Source: Leucaena leucocephala (Eukaryota; Streptophyta; Magnoliopsida; Fabales; Fabaceae). Taken from it: a stretch of 64,000 nt of DNA. This document shows positions 35,851 to 46,083 of this stretch, piece by piece. Both the position numbers and the translations under genes were made by a program. The notes beneath the pieces were generated by a model. The model did no database searches. It was not told the DNA's origin and was given only the letters and a program-made list of their open reading frames with translations. Location: contig CM073535.1 of the NCBI GenBank assembly GCA_037074615.1, forward strand, positions 12,563,001 to 12,627,000. The letters are read 5' to 3'. Within the stretch, counting starts at the first letter, position 1, and each line of letters starts with the position of its first letter.

Positions 35851-36279
35851 ATTTATGAGAATAAATCAAATATAGTCCCGTCTTATCTTTATTTTAAATT
35901 AAATAAATAGGTGAATTAAATCTGTGGGACGGATTTAATATAAACATTATTTATTTAATTAGTTTCTTATCAAATTATACAATATATGATATTGTATTAA
36001 TTTCAGAATTAATATAGATTAATTCTAAAATCCAATTTGGTTGAGAAAAAGGCAGAGCATCCTATATATCTGATTTTAGGAGCTATGTTTTTTGAACAAC
36101 ACATAACACAAAAGGCCGAAGGGAATCTGCAAAAGGTTTACAGATAAGAAACTGCTGAAGTAGAGACAGAGAGGACGAATTGTTGGGAAAGCCTTGGAGG
36201 GACAGGAGACTCTAGCACGTCATTCATGGTTGGAATGCTGTTTGTGTGGATACCAGTAGAGGGAGCCGACCTGAGGCGT

Positions 36280-36424
36280 CGACTTCTTGTGATCAGAAAG
36301 AGAGCACGAGCTGCAGAGAGAAGCTGTGGAGGTCACTGAGGAACACTCCATCGACTTCTTGCGATCGAAAGGAGATCACCAGCCGCGGAGAGGAGCTGTG
36401 GATGTTGCAGAGGAACATTGAGGG
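36280..36424. repeat. 72-bp imperfect tandem duplication in LTR-B
   Basis: 'cgacttcttg' begins at 36280 and again at 36352; both copies continue with a 'gatc.gaaagaga' type stretch, 'gagagaagctgtgga' and 'gaggaacatt'-like ends. The reversed copy at 38410-38510 does not show the same clear doubling, so the duplication may be specific to this copy. Confidence 0.65.
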
Positions 36425-36531
36425 TAATGCTTCTTCCCACTTGACTTAAACACATACGGTAGATCCTGACAAGGAATGGAAAAATTTTTAAGTTAATTTC
36501 CGCTGCGTGTCTTCCAATTCCTTACATTATC

Positions 36532-37222
36532 TTCATTAGCAAAAAGCCGATTAAACCTTATAATAACTAGAAGATACCATAACACCTTTGCAGGAGACTT
36601 CTTTGATATGTACCTTAGTGTCTTACATATTGGACACTTCTCATCTTCAAAATCTTTCATGTGCAATGTGCAATCATTTGGGCATGCATGAATCTTTCTA
36701 TACTGCATGCCTAAATGACATATTATTTTCTTAGCATCATAGTAGCATTTAGGTAACACATTTTCTTTTGGAAACATGTCTTGCAACAACTCAAACAATT
36801 CTAAAAAACCTCTATCACTCCACCCATATCAGGCTTTCACACTTACCAATCTCAACACCGCATTCAACAGGTTGTATTTTCTGCACCCTGTGTATAGAGG
36901 TATTTATGCATTACCATATGCATGTGACTACATAAAAGCATCTTCTCCAACATCATGAATCATGTCCTCTACTTGATCATCAATATCCAAGTTATCATCA
37001 AAGGTTTGTTCTAACTATGTAACTCTTGCAAAACCCCTCACAAATTAGATGAGTATATATATCTACAGGACTTTGTTTATTATCATTCAAATAACTCACA
37101 CAATGACAATAAAACCTTCCATTGTCATCATCATAATTTCCTTTAGCAAAATCCAAAAAGTCCTTCACCCCCTTAGCATACTCAAAACTTGTTTGTTTAG
37201 CATTTATCCAACTACAATCCAT
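36532..37222 (-). pseudogene. CACTA tnp2 transposase, N-terminal part
   Basis: Minus strand, start ATG at 37222. First 60-70 residues MDCSWINAKQTSFEYAKGVK and FLDFAKGNY, with FYCHCVSYLND, form the transposase-associated domain (MDxSWI...GVxxFLxFA...CPCxxC pattern). A stop ends this frame at 36998. A second block at 36798->36532 reads LPKCYYDAKKIICHLGMQYR, then KIHACPNDCTLHMKDFEDEK, CPICKTLRY, typical tnp2 sequence with paired cysteines. It resumes at 31988 once LTR-B is removed. Between the blocks is readable but frameshifted homology (YLYTGCRKYNLLNAVLRLV). Confidence 0.88.
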
Positions 37223-37537
37223 ATTTGTGGAAGACTATAAAACTAAAAAAATAGAAAACAAGAAAACCTAGATTAAAGCTAATTATGGGATAGAATATAT
37301 CACACACAAGTGGAAGAACTCACCAAATTAAACAAATAAATGATAGCAATGAATCTAGTAAATAAAAATAAAAGCTACGGCCAGTAATGCATAAATTTTT
37401 TATTTCTCGAGATAAGGAGTTCAAAAAAAAAACTCGCCATCTGCGAAGGGCTAGAAGACTTAAACGTGCGAACTAGTGAAAAATGAGAGATAGGAGGCAT
37501 GACGGGGTTCCAATTAAATTGAAGTGTATTTTGTAAG
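37223..37537 (-). other. CACTA 5' leader next to tnp2
   Basis: Upstream of tnp2 on the minus strand; non-coding, AT-rich. It ends with GTAAG (37533-37537), the target duplication of the LTR-A that follows, and continues at 54076. No promoter can be named with confidence. Confidence 0.6.
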
Positions 37538-38940
37538 TGTCATATCCTTACTTTTAACCTCAATTATACTTACTTGAAAGTCTTTGGAACCAATTACATA
37601 GCCTTATGCCTTAGAAACATTCATTATCAAAAGAATTGTTGTTGGGTACTGCTCACTTTTACTGTTCATTTGGTAATTCCAGAAAATATACCCAAATTTG
37701 AAAATTCATAATTAAATGTAGAAAACTCGAAATAGGGTGGTTTCAATTTCTAATGAAAGCTCTTTCATTGAAATTTGAGGAAAAAATATAAAATTGAGGT
37801 TCCATTATCTCAACGAAATCAGTTTATTCATTGAAAAACACTGTTCATTTGGTAAAATCTGGAAATTCTAGTTTCTTTGCATTAACTTCAAAAATTCATT
37901 TCTCTTTTGTTACTTGTCCAAATGAACCGTGTCACCTATGGATTTAAATATCTAGATGTCCTCTTTAATATCACCAAATTTTATGGAAAAAATTGTTCAT
38001 TTGCTATACAAAATTATGTTAGAACGTTACTGTCTCCAATTGCTTACATTATCTCTATTCCAGATTTTAACTCTAATTTTGGAAAATCATAACAAATCGA
38101 ATACTTAACAAATTGAGGCATTATTGGTGTCTATTTAAATCTCTTTATCTTAGCTATTACCATGCCAAAGTTCAAGCTCAAACTCATCGGTTTAGGCATT
38201 ATAATCATCATCACAAATCATCAGCCTCATATCACACCTACAGAATCATACATCATGCAAACTATCATATCCTTCCATAGTATCATGTACATAATGTAAC
38301 TGTAAGGAATTGGAAGACATGCAGCGGACATTAATTTAAAAAATTTTCCATTCCTTGCCAGGATCTACCGTATGTGTTTAAGTCAATTAGGAAGAAGTAT
38401 TACCCTTAGTGTGCCTCAGCGACTTCCACAGCTTTCGGTCACAACGTTCACAGCTTCTCTCTGCGGCTCGTGCTCCCTTTCTGATCACAAGAAGTCGACG
38501 ACTCAGGTCGGCTTCCTCTACTGGTATCCACACGAATAGCGTTCCAACCACGAATGACGTGCTAGCGTCTCTTGTCCCTCCAGGGCTTTCTCAAGAGTTC
38601 GTCCTCTCCGTCTCTATTTTGGCAGTTTCTTATCTGCAAACCTTTTACAGAGTCCCCTTCGGCCTTTCTATGTTCTATATGTTTCTCTGTGCAAAACGCA
38701 GCTCCTGAAATCAGATATATAGGATGCTATGCGTTTTTCTCTGTCAACCAAATTGGATTTTGGAGTTAATCTTATATTAATTCCAAAATTAATACAATAT
38801 CATATATTGTATAATTTTATAAGAAACTAATTAAATAAATAATATCAAATCCGTCCCACAGGTTTAATTACCCATTTATTTAATTTTAAATAAAGATGAG
38901 ACTGAACTATTTCTGATTTATTCTCATAAATCAAATTTGA

Positions 38941-39195
38941 GATATCCTATCAATTTGAATTTCGAATTTCAAACGTGATAGAGATTTAATTTATCCTTAT
39001 AAATTAAATCTTATAAATATCTCTTATATGAGATATCCTATCAATTTGAATTTCGAATTTCAAACATGATAGAAATTTAATTTATCCTTATAAATTAAAT
39101 CTTATAAATATCTCTTATATGAGATATCCTATCAATTTGAATTTTGAATTTCAAACATGATAGAGATTTAATTTATCCTTATAAATTAAATCTCA
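38941..39195. repeat. LTR-B tandem repeat, reverse copy
   Basis: 'gatatcctatcaatttgaat' begins at 38941, 39032 and 39123, a period of 91 bp, one base longer than in the forward copies. Followed by an AT microsatellite (39195-39265). Confidence 0.88.
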
Positions 39196-39379
39196 TATAT
39201 ACATATAATGTATATATACGAATTTATATATATATATATGAATATAAATATAAATAAATATATATACATCTATCCTGGATCATTCATTGAATCTGGACAT
39301 GTCTTAGATTCAATGAATCTGGACATCATAGCTCGTGTTGGGCTATTTTGTGTGCGACCCTGTAGGCCCATATGAAGTT

Positions 39380-42202
39380 TGTAATATCCTTAATCTTCTG
39401 TACTGGTTCCTATGTACAGATTAAACGGAATATATGAGCTCTGTTTCAGGAAAAACATGTGTACCTTTATGTAAAGAAAAGGATTAAATTGCAAAAGAAA
39501 GGAAATTAAGGGACCTAAATGCAATTATGGAAAGTTTAAAGTTAGGAATGAAAGGTAGACAAAAATATGGGGTCTTAAAGTGTAATTTTAGCCAAATTAA
39601 GGGACTTAATTATAAAGAAGGAAAAGTTCCCTGGGGCTAAAGTATAATTAAAGAAAATAGGCCAGAAGTGGTTTGCACTGCCCGACAGCATTTCAGTCCC
39701 AGATTCTACCAGAAGGTAGGGCAGGTGACGCCGGGTAACCAAGCCTAATACCGGAATTTTTGAAGACTCCAGATAGCCAGAAATGGACTGATCGTCCAAA
39801 AGTTATAAAAATTTATACCGGATACCCTAGATTTCAGATATAAGTGGGAAAATACAGGATGATGCGCCTTTATGGGCGGATGTCGGGAAACTGACAGGAT
39901 ACCGATAGGAGGTCTGTAGGAAAAGTTATTCACAAAATAAAGAAATCCAGACGGAGTGTGAGGCCTCCGGGGATCCGGGTAGGAGATTTATCGGTATTTT
40001 TAAAGAGGCTGAATGCGATCGGATGACTTCGGTCAGATGACCGTTATAACCCCCAAGGATGCCTGAACACAGTAGGACACTATATCTGGGAAAAAGAGCC
40101 GGTGTCCGGAAAAGGTATATACTCGGTAAATAATAGTTAAAATATTCAATGAATTGTGTTAAAGGAAGATTCCTCGTAATGCGTGCCATACAGGTAATGG
40201 ACCCAGGAAGCCCGAAAATGGCGCCATTAGAGGCCCAATAAGACTCTTGGATTGATAGGTGGGCCAGTGTCCAGCAGAACCCCGGAAAAGTGCGAAATTA
40301 CGAAAATGCCCCTATGTTGTACAAAAAGGGCAGCAGATGAATATAGGGTATTCTGGTCATTTTGGACAGACCTAGAGGTCAAGACATATCTAAATAAGGT
40401 TGACTAGAGCCAGTATAAGCTTTGACCAGGTCCAGAAAGGTGTGAAATGACGATTTTGCCCTTAGGGATTAAAATAGGACAAGATAGGGCACCAAGGGCA
40501 TTTTGGTCATTTCGCAGGGGATCTGTAATTGAGTCTGGACCCAGTATTAAAAAGTTAATGATATAAAGGGTCTAGATACTAAATGTGAGGTCAGTAGACA
40601 TAAAAAGGATCTTCAGAAACATCAGATTCTGAAAATGGCACGTTTTTCGAGGCGATAGACCGGGCCGGTACCAGATTGGACCGGAAAGCTTCCAGAACCT
40701 CCAAATTTCGTCACATGAAGAATATGGGTGGTGAGGTATCCTATGAGGTGTCCCATGAGGTGTCCAGGGTGATGCAGTAAAAAGAATTAAAGAAAATAGG
40801 AAATTCCAGGAAAAACCAGGACCACATGTTCAGATGGCTTCAAAATTACAAGAATGCCATCCATTAAAGCTATAAATACCCCCTTCCCCTCCCATTTTAT
40901 GCATCCCACATTTTTGGCAAGAAAAGAGAGAGAAAGAAGAGAGAGAAGGAGAAAGAAAGAAAGAAAGGAAGTTCTGGTGGAGTTGGAAGTAGTAAGGAAG
41001 TTCTGAAGCTCTGCTTTTGAGGTAGCAACTAATCCTAGCTCTTATGTAATGTCTTTATGATGTGTTGTTTTGTTTGGTTGATTGTTGTCCTATATGTTAT
41101 GCTTGAAGCTCTATTCCAATGCTATGATCATATGTTATTGAATATGGAAGTATGCAGCATACTTATCTATACACAGTCACAAGCAAGCACCGTCACTTTG
41201 CATTACACATTTTGTTATGATTGTTGTTACTGGGATTCTTTTGAATCTCATTCCCAAACATAACATTACAAGGGAGGTTCTGTCAAAATAAAATTTGGAA
41301 ATCTTAAGAGACGCCGGTAGGCTGCCGAAATTCCGACAACGAAGACGGAACAAAGAAAGGAACTGATACGTACTGTGTACGTAGTGCTGTCTAAGGAGGC
41401 TGGAAGTGAGTGGACCCAGCAGGTTCATCCAGTCTTTCCTGGGTACTACATAGAATGGTAGTTCGCATAAGGGAATTACCGAATCGGTACAACATCAGTT
41501 ACTTTCTAAAGAAGAATTGCAGCAGTCATGCTGCCGATTTTTAGACAGAAAAGGATGTAATACAATATGAGGGAGTTAATCATGCACTAATATATAACAG
41601 TTGATTATTTATTAATTGTTATCTGGCCTGTATGACTGATATGTGTTGGCTGTATGCTTGAGTATGTAAAGACTAAATGCTGAAAATAGGCTCAGTGAAC
41701 AGTAACTCGTGAAGACCCATTCATGTTTGATAAATCATTAAAAATAGTAAATGATTGAATTAATGTACGAAATTTTTAGAGTAAAAAGTAGACATACTAA
41801 AATTTAATTTGATATATAGAATGTCTAATTTGGATGTATACACGAAAAGATATAAATTGTTAAAGTTGGGACCAGAATGCTGGATTCAGGAGAAAGTCAT
41901 TGGATGAACAGTAAGATTGAAACGTTGACCCACGTGAAATTTGTCAAGGATTGGTCAACCAATGATTTTTCCCTGAAATATATTTGAGTTAGCTTCATGT
42001 AGAAATTTGAACCACTTCATTTTGATTTTAATAGAATTAGTTATAAATTTTCAAAATCAGGTCACTCATCTGGAATTTGCCACAGTGAACAGTACTCGAT
42101 ATGAATAAAATTCCAGATTAAGTGTTTAGACTTCAATGACCCTGAAAGTGGTTTAAGTGCTACCGAATGGTCCCTAAGATGTATAAATATAAGGATGTGA
42201 CA
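39380..42202 (+). repeat. Chromovirus 5' LTR
   Basis: 2823 bp, TG...CA. The first 822 bp are identical to the 3' LTR; all differences I saw fall after position 40201. It shares general layout with LTR-A (TATAAATA then GA-rich tract, 'gggaccagaatgctgga', 'cagtgaacagtactcg', 'gaatggtccctaaga' near the end), so the two families are related. All short frames within it are chance. Confidence 0.95.
40871..40878 (+). promoter_or_regulatory. TATA box of chromovirus LTR
   Basis: TATAAATA followed within ~45 bp by 'gcatcccaca' and then a GA-rich leader (40918-40972). The same TATAAATA-plus-GA layout occurs in LTR-A at 33360. The copy in the 3' LTR is at 49501-49508. Likely marks the RNA start a few tens of bases downstream. 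Confidence 0.6.
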
Positions 42203-42205
42203 TTT

Positions 42206-42217
42206 TGGTATCAGAGC
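42206..42217 (+). promoter_or_regulatory. Primer-binding site, tRNA-iMet type (copy 1)
   Basis: TGGTATCAGAGC, four bases after the LTR end, complementary to the 3' end of initiator tRNA-Met; standard for copia and Tekay-type gypsy elements. Confidence 0.88.
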
Positions 42218-42411
42218 AAGTTATGAGATGGCTAAGATTCTTCACCATGATCGGGGGTTCTCACTGCGTGAGAGTGGGACGAAGCGTTGGCTCTTACCCC
42301 GACATGGCCAACCGGCTTTGCCACCGGGAGGTTGCATTGCAGTCGAGAGGCTGGTGCGTAAAACTTGCGTCTGAGGTACCTTTTGTAGTCCCAAGAAGGA
42401 CTTTGCAATTT

Positions 42412-42423
42412 TGGTATCAGAGC
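42412..42423 (+). promoter_or_regulatory. Second tRNA-iMet-type motif (copy 2)
   Basis: A second TGGTATCAGAGC, in a longer shared context ('ttttggtatcagagcaa' at 42203-42219 versus 'attttggtatcagagcaa' at 42408-42425, allowing for the flanking base), 206 bp downstream of the first. The interval is GC-rich compared with the element around it. Only the LTR-proximal copy is in the normal place. Confidence 0.75.
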
Positions 42424-42520
42424 AAAGGATTCTGGCTTAAGAAATGCTCTGAATAGATGATTTATAGAAAGATATACCATGATAAAGGCGTCATAATTGA
42501 CACTAAGTAGTGTTTGCAGG

Positions 42521-43424
42521 ATGGCTAGACATAGATTTGGGTCTGAAACTACGGTAAACCAATGGGAATTAAGACCAGAGGTCTCTAGTTCAGATAGTTC
42601 AGAAGAAGAGATAGTAAGCAATGATTCTGACCTCTGGACACCTCCAGTAGCTGGTGATTCTGAGGAGGATAGTTCCTCGATAGGATCAAACTTTCCAATT
42701 GATGATCAGGAAGTGATGATAACAGAAGGCCCTATTCCTGCCATTTCCATATGTGCGGTACCCTTGAATATAACAGACAGTTCAGGGTCCAGCCAAGTAC
42801 GTGTTCAGAGTAATGCGCCAGGTTCCAGTAGGCCCGAAGTGACTCTGGTAGAAATGTATTTGGGAGGTTTAGTTCCTCGATAGGATCAAACTTTCCAATT
42901 GATGATCAGGAAGTGATGATAACAGAAGGCCCTATTCCTGCCATTTCCATATGTGCGGTACCCTTGAATATAACAGACAGTTCAGGGTCCAGCCAAGTAC
43001 GTGTTTAGAGTAATGCGCCAGGTTCCAGTAGGCCCGAAGTGACTCTGGTAGAAATGTATTTGGGAGGTTTAATTGTAAGAATGGTCCCAGGGAGGAACCT
43101 GAGTAGAGAGCAACTTGAGAGCTGGGTAGCATTAGCCCGACAACTATACGAGTTGAGGCAGACCTGTTCGAAAACATAGATCAAGATTATTCGGTCGACC
43201 AGGAGTTTATTACAAGGGTGAAAGCCATATATCAAGCCTGGGATTCAAATGTGTTAACCATGGGGTTTTGGCTAGAAATTATGAATGACGTATTGCCGAA
43301 GACTCCTACCTGGAGATCGGAGTTGGACCAGTATTTTGATAGAGAATCATATTGTACCATATCCGACTGGATCTACCTAGTAGAAGAATACATTAGAATA
43401 AAGTTTAAGAAAATTAGAGTATAA
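42521..43424 (+). pseudogene. Unrecognised ORF upstream of gag
   Basis: Function unknown. Start ATG 42521 (MARHRFGSETTVNQW). An acidic serine-rich stretch (SSSDSSEEEIVSNDSD and EEDSSS) covers residues ~25-60. A 200-bp tandem duplication shifts the frame and ends it at 42883. Past the duplication the same product seems to run through MVPGRNLSREQLESWVALA, a one-base frameshift near 43150, then ENIDQDYSVDQEFITRVK, NVLTMGFWLEIMNDVLPK and a final EEYIRIKFKKIRV before the stop at 43422-43424, 100 bp ahead of gag. A relative exists at 14690-14919. Most Tekay elements are described without an extra gene here. I cannot assign a family. Confidence 0.6.
42671..43070 (+). repeat. 200-bp tandem duplication
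   Basis: 42671-42870 is repeated at 42871-43070; I see one difference (gtgttcagag versus gtgtttagag). As 200 is not a multiple of three it breaks the pre-gag frame. Its near identity means it is very recent. Confidence 0.93.
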
Positions 43425-43523
43425 AAGACTGGAATGGTACTGTGATATGTACATATATTCTGTATGTATATTATGTGTGAAATGAAATTTATTGTATTCC
43501 CTTCTGTTTTTAAGTATAACAAA

Positions 43524-44498
43524 ATGGTACGAACAAGGAGAACTATTCTAGCTGAGGAACCCCGAGAGGCTGGAAACCTTAATCAAATGATTCTAGAACG
43601 ATTAGAACAGCAACAAAAGATGATAGAAGAAATGAGAGCTGCTCAAGCACAAAATGAACAAGACAGAGATGCTGCCATAGCCGCGGCAGTAGCAGCAGCT
43701 GTAAATAATTTAAGACCGCCAGAGCCTTCAGGAGCAACTAGTAGAGAACCTGAAGAAGTACCACAGCAGGCAGAACAGCCCCACAGAAGGGTTGAATCAA
43801 GAGAGGAGGCAGTTGGCATCCAGCAATGGATGGTGCGATTTTGCAAACATAATCCTCCCATATTCGAAGGGACATTTGAAGTACATGTAGCAGAAAATTG
43901 GGTCAGCAGATTAGAGAAGATCTTTAAGGTCCTCGACTGCCCGACTGAAACCAAGGCCCAAATGGCCATCTATCAATTGGAAAAGGATGCGGATAGATGG
44001 TGGAAGAATACAGAATTACTTCTCCAAGCAAGAGATATTCCAGTTACCTGGGAAGTATTTCTTGAGCAATTTTATGAGAAATATTTCCCTCAATCTGTCA
44101 GAGATGAAAGGGAGGCTGAATTCCTTGTGCTAAGGCAAGGAGAAAAAGAAGCTTTTGATGAATATTTGGCCAAGTTCATCCGGCTATCTCAATATTCAAC
44201 TTACCTACGCCAAGTGGATGACGAACGCTGGATGACAGAAAGAATGATTCGAGGGCTGAATTCTATGTTAAAGGAGAAGTTAACTCCCCAACAATACAGC
44301 CAGTTCAATAAGGCTGTGGAAGCATGTCGAATCGTTGAGAACAGCATGAATCATAGAATGCTGTCCAGATCTGGGAGTAAAGATCAAGCGACTCCTGATA
44401 AGGCCGGACGGAATCAAGAAGCGGCCAGTGGGAGCGGCTATAAGAAAAGAAAGCGCTCGTGGCAGACCAAGAGGCCTAATAGGGGAAATTTTGGCTGA
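43524..44498 (+). CDS. Chromovirus gag (capsid), truncated before the zinc knuckle
   Basis: 324 codons from ATG 43524 (MVRTRRTILAEEPRE); an in-frame ATG at 43464 is less likely because the extra residues do not look like gag. Residues ~20-60 are a helical Gln/Ala-rich stretch. The retrotransposon gag domain follows: WVSRLEKIFKVLDCPTE, ADRWWKN, TWEVFLEQFYEKYFP, EAEFLVLRQGEKEAFDEYLA, MIRGLNSMLKEKL. A basic stretch (KKRKRSWQTKRPNR) leads to TGA at 44496. In-frame sequence continues past this TGA into the zinc knuckle, so the stop is probably a mutation (CGA to TGA). The protein would form the particle shell. Confidence 0.9.
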   Translation: MVRTRRTILAEEPREAGNLNQMILERLEQQQKMIEEMRAAQAQNEQDRDAAIAAAVAAAVNNLRPPEPSGATSREPEEVPQQAEQPHRRVESREEAVGIQQWMVRFCKHNPPIFEGTFEVHVAENWVSRLEKIFKVLDCPTETKAQMAIYQLEKDADRWWKNTELLLQARDIPVTWEVFLEQFYEKYFPQSVRDEREAEFLVLRQGEKEAFDEYLAKFIRLSQYSTYLRQVDDERWMTERMIRGLNSMLKEKLTPQQYSQFNKAVEACRIVENSMNHRMLSRSGSKDQATPDKAGRNQEAASGSGYKKRKRSWQTKRPNRGNFG

Positions 44499-44739
44499 AG
44501 ATCCAATAACAGGGATCCGAAGGCCCCAGTATGTGAAAAGTGTGGAAAGAATCATGGTGACAGACCATGTTTGATGGGCCAGAATGTATGCTACACCTGC
44601 GGAAAGCCCGGACATTTTTCCAGAGAATGTCCTCAAGCTATAACTGATCCAAGGCCAAGGACGGCGGGACGAGTGTTTGCACTCACTAGAGAGGATGCTC
44701 AGCGATCATCTGAGATGATCCAAGGTGAAAACCCCCACC
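44499..44739 (+). pseudogene. Gag zinc-knuckle tail beyond the premature stop
   Basis: In the gag frame: CEKCGKNHGDRPC, then CYTCGKPGHFSREC, a perfect CX2CX4HX4C nucleocapsid knuckle that binds RNA. Then the linker ALTREDAQRSSEMIQG, which in related elements runs straight into the protease. Here the expected protease start is lost and the frame meets TAG at ~44742. Confidence 0.85.
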
Positions 44740-46083
44740 AATGCTAGGGTGATCACATCTGATGCCTGTCTAAATAGCGTGGTGCGTTATGAGCACTGTA
44801 GTACCACCCTGGACCTGATTTGTATGCCTTTCCAGGAGATTGAAGTCATACTCGGTTTAAATTGGTTATCCTCCAATAATGTGATGTTGGACTGCAGAAA
44901 CAAGACCCTACTTCTTGGTCCAAAGATCACTGATCGGAGCTTAGAAGTACAACTGAACTTCGTGACAGAGGCTCAGGCAGAAAAATGTCTACGGAAAGGA
45001 TGTCAGGGATATGTGGTATTCTTTTCTGTTCAAACAGAAGTGGAGGAAGGCATCAAGGAGGTTCCTGTAGTCAATGAATTTCCTGAAGTCTTTCCAAAGG
45101 AGATTCAGGGATTGCCTTCGGAGCGTGAAGTGGAGTTTGCGATCGACATTGTACCTGGAGCTGGACCAGTATCAAAAGCCCCATACAGGATGGCTCCCAA
45201 CGAAATGATGGAACTGAAGAAGCAAATTGAGGAGCTATTGGAGAAAGGTTTTATACGACCCAGTGTATCGCCATGGGGTGCTCCAGTACTGTTCGTCAAG
45301 AAGAAAGATGGTAGCTTAAGGCTGTGCATTGACTACAGGGAATTAAATAAGCTTACAGTTAAGAACAAGTATCCTCTTCCCAGAATTGATGACCTGCTAG
45401 ATCAATTGGCAGGAGCGAGCTTATTCTCCAAGATTGACTTGAGATCTGGCTACCATCAACTAAGGGTCAAGCCAGATGATATTCCAAAGATGGCGTTCAG
45501 AACGCGCTACGGACATTTTGAATTTTTGGTGATGCCTTTTGGACTAACCAATGCACCTGCTATTTTCATGGACTATATGAACCGGATTTTCAGGCCTTAT
45601 CTAGATCAGTTCGTTGTGGTCTTTATTGATGATATTCTGGTGTACTCCAAATCTCCAGAGGAGCATGAAAGGCATTTGAGGATTGTTCTTGGTATCCTTA
45701 AAGAGAAGAAGCTCTATGCTAAGCTGAGTAAGTGCGAGTTTTGGCTTTCAGAAGTCAAATTTCTCGGTCATGTCATATCCCGAGACGGGGTAGCTGTAGA
45801 TCCTAGCAAAGTTGAAGCAGTTTTGAGCTGGGAACAGCCAAGGACAGTGACAGAGATTAGAAGTTTTCTCGGCCTAGCAGGGTACTACAGACGATTCATT
45901 GAAGACTTTTCTCGAATTGCCTTACCACTTACCAAGCTGACCAGAAAGAATCAGCAGTTTAAGTGGGATGAGAAGTGCGAGGCTAGCTTCCAGCAGTTGA
46001 AGCAGAGATTAACGACTACTCCCGTGCTGATTATTCCAGACCCAACTCAGACTTATGTAATCTACACTGATGCTAGCAAGTAG
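44725..46083 (+). CDS. Chromovirus pol part 1: protease remnant, reverse transcriptase, RNase H start
   Basis: Open for 452 codons, ending in TAG at 46081. The first ~50 residues keep only the C-terminal part of the protease (LICMPFQEIEVILGLNWLSS); the catalytic D-S/T-G is not present in either frame. RT: YRMAPNEMMELKKQIEELL (45182), GFIRPSVSPWGAPVLFVKKK, RLCIDYRELNKLTVKNKYPL, SKIDLRSGYHQ, VMPFGLTNAPAIF and FIDDILVYS (the catalytic DD, ~45627). It ends in RNase H at YVIYTDASK. The first ATG is in the protease remnant, so translation in the intact relative would come from a gag-pol fusion. Confidence 0.92.
   Translation: MKTPTNARVITSDACLNSVVRYEHCSTTLDLICMPFQEIEVILGLNWLSSNNVMLDCRNKTLLLGPKITDRSLEVQLNFVTEAQAEKCLRKGCQGYVVFFSVQTEVEEGIKEVPVVNEFPEVFPKEIQGLPSEREVEFAIDIVPGAGPVSKAPYRMAPNEMMELKKQIEELLEKGFIRPSVSPWGAPVLFVKKKDGSLRLCIDYRELNKLTVKNKYPLPRIDDLLDQLAGASLFSKIDLRSGYHQLRVKPDDIPKMAFRTRYGHFEFLVMPFGLTNAPAIFMDYMNRIFRPYLDQFVVVFIDDILVYSKSPEEHERHLRIVLGILKEKKLYAKLSKCEFWLSEVKFLGHVISRDGVAVDPSKVEAVLSWEQPRTVTEIRSFLGLAGYYRRFIEDFSRIALPLTKLTRKNQQFKWDEKCEASFQQLKQRLTTTPVLIIPDPTQTYVIYTDASK

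Larger units (their letters stand above)
31989..36526 (+). mobile_element. Solo LTR-B in tnp2, TSD TTATC
   Basis: Begins TGTTGGAAAACATGCCC (31989) and ends CCAATTCCTTACA (36526). Perfect TTATC duplications flank it (31984-31988, 36527-36531). Excluding the nested LTR-A it is 1913 bp. The same unit occurs reversed at 38301-51631 and forward from 62487. No gag, pol, primer site or purine tract adjoins any copy, so the superfamily is unknown and the strand label is only relative. It holds three 90-bp palindrome-rich repeats and an unusually GC-rich end (~36200-36430). Confidence 0.9.

Noticed and set aside
35537..35869. 110-residue ORF with a repeated NLNFKFKRDRDLIYPYK-like unit
   Set aside because: It is only translation of the 90-bp palindromic LTR-B repeat; the same happens at 63400-63660.
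39575..40189. Three minus-strand ORFs repeated exactly at 48205-48819, looking like a duplicated gene
   Set aside because: They lie in the two LTRs of the chromovirus; identity reflects the LTR pair, not coding constraint.
42206..42423. Possible tRNA gene near the primer motifs
   Set aside because: Only the 12-base complement of the initiator tRNA 3' end is present; no cloverleaf or internal promoter boxes.
42232..42621. 129-residue minus-strand ORF overlapping the primer-site doublet
   Set aside because: Antisense shadow of the GC-rich leader and pre-gag frame; no family resemblance.
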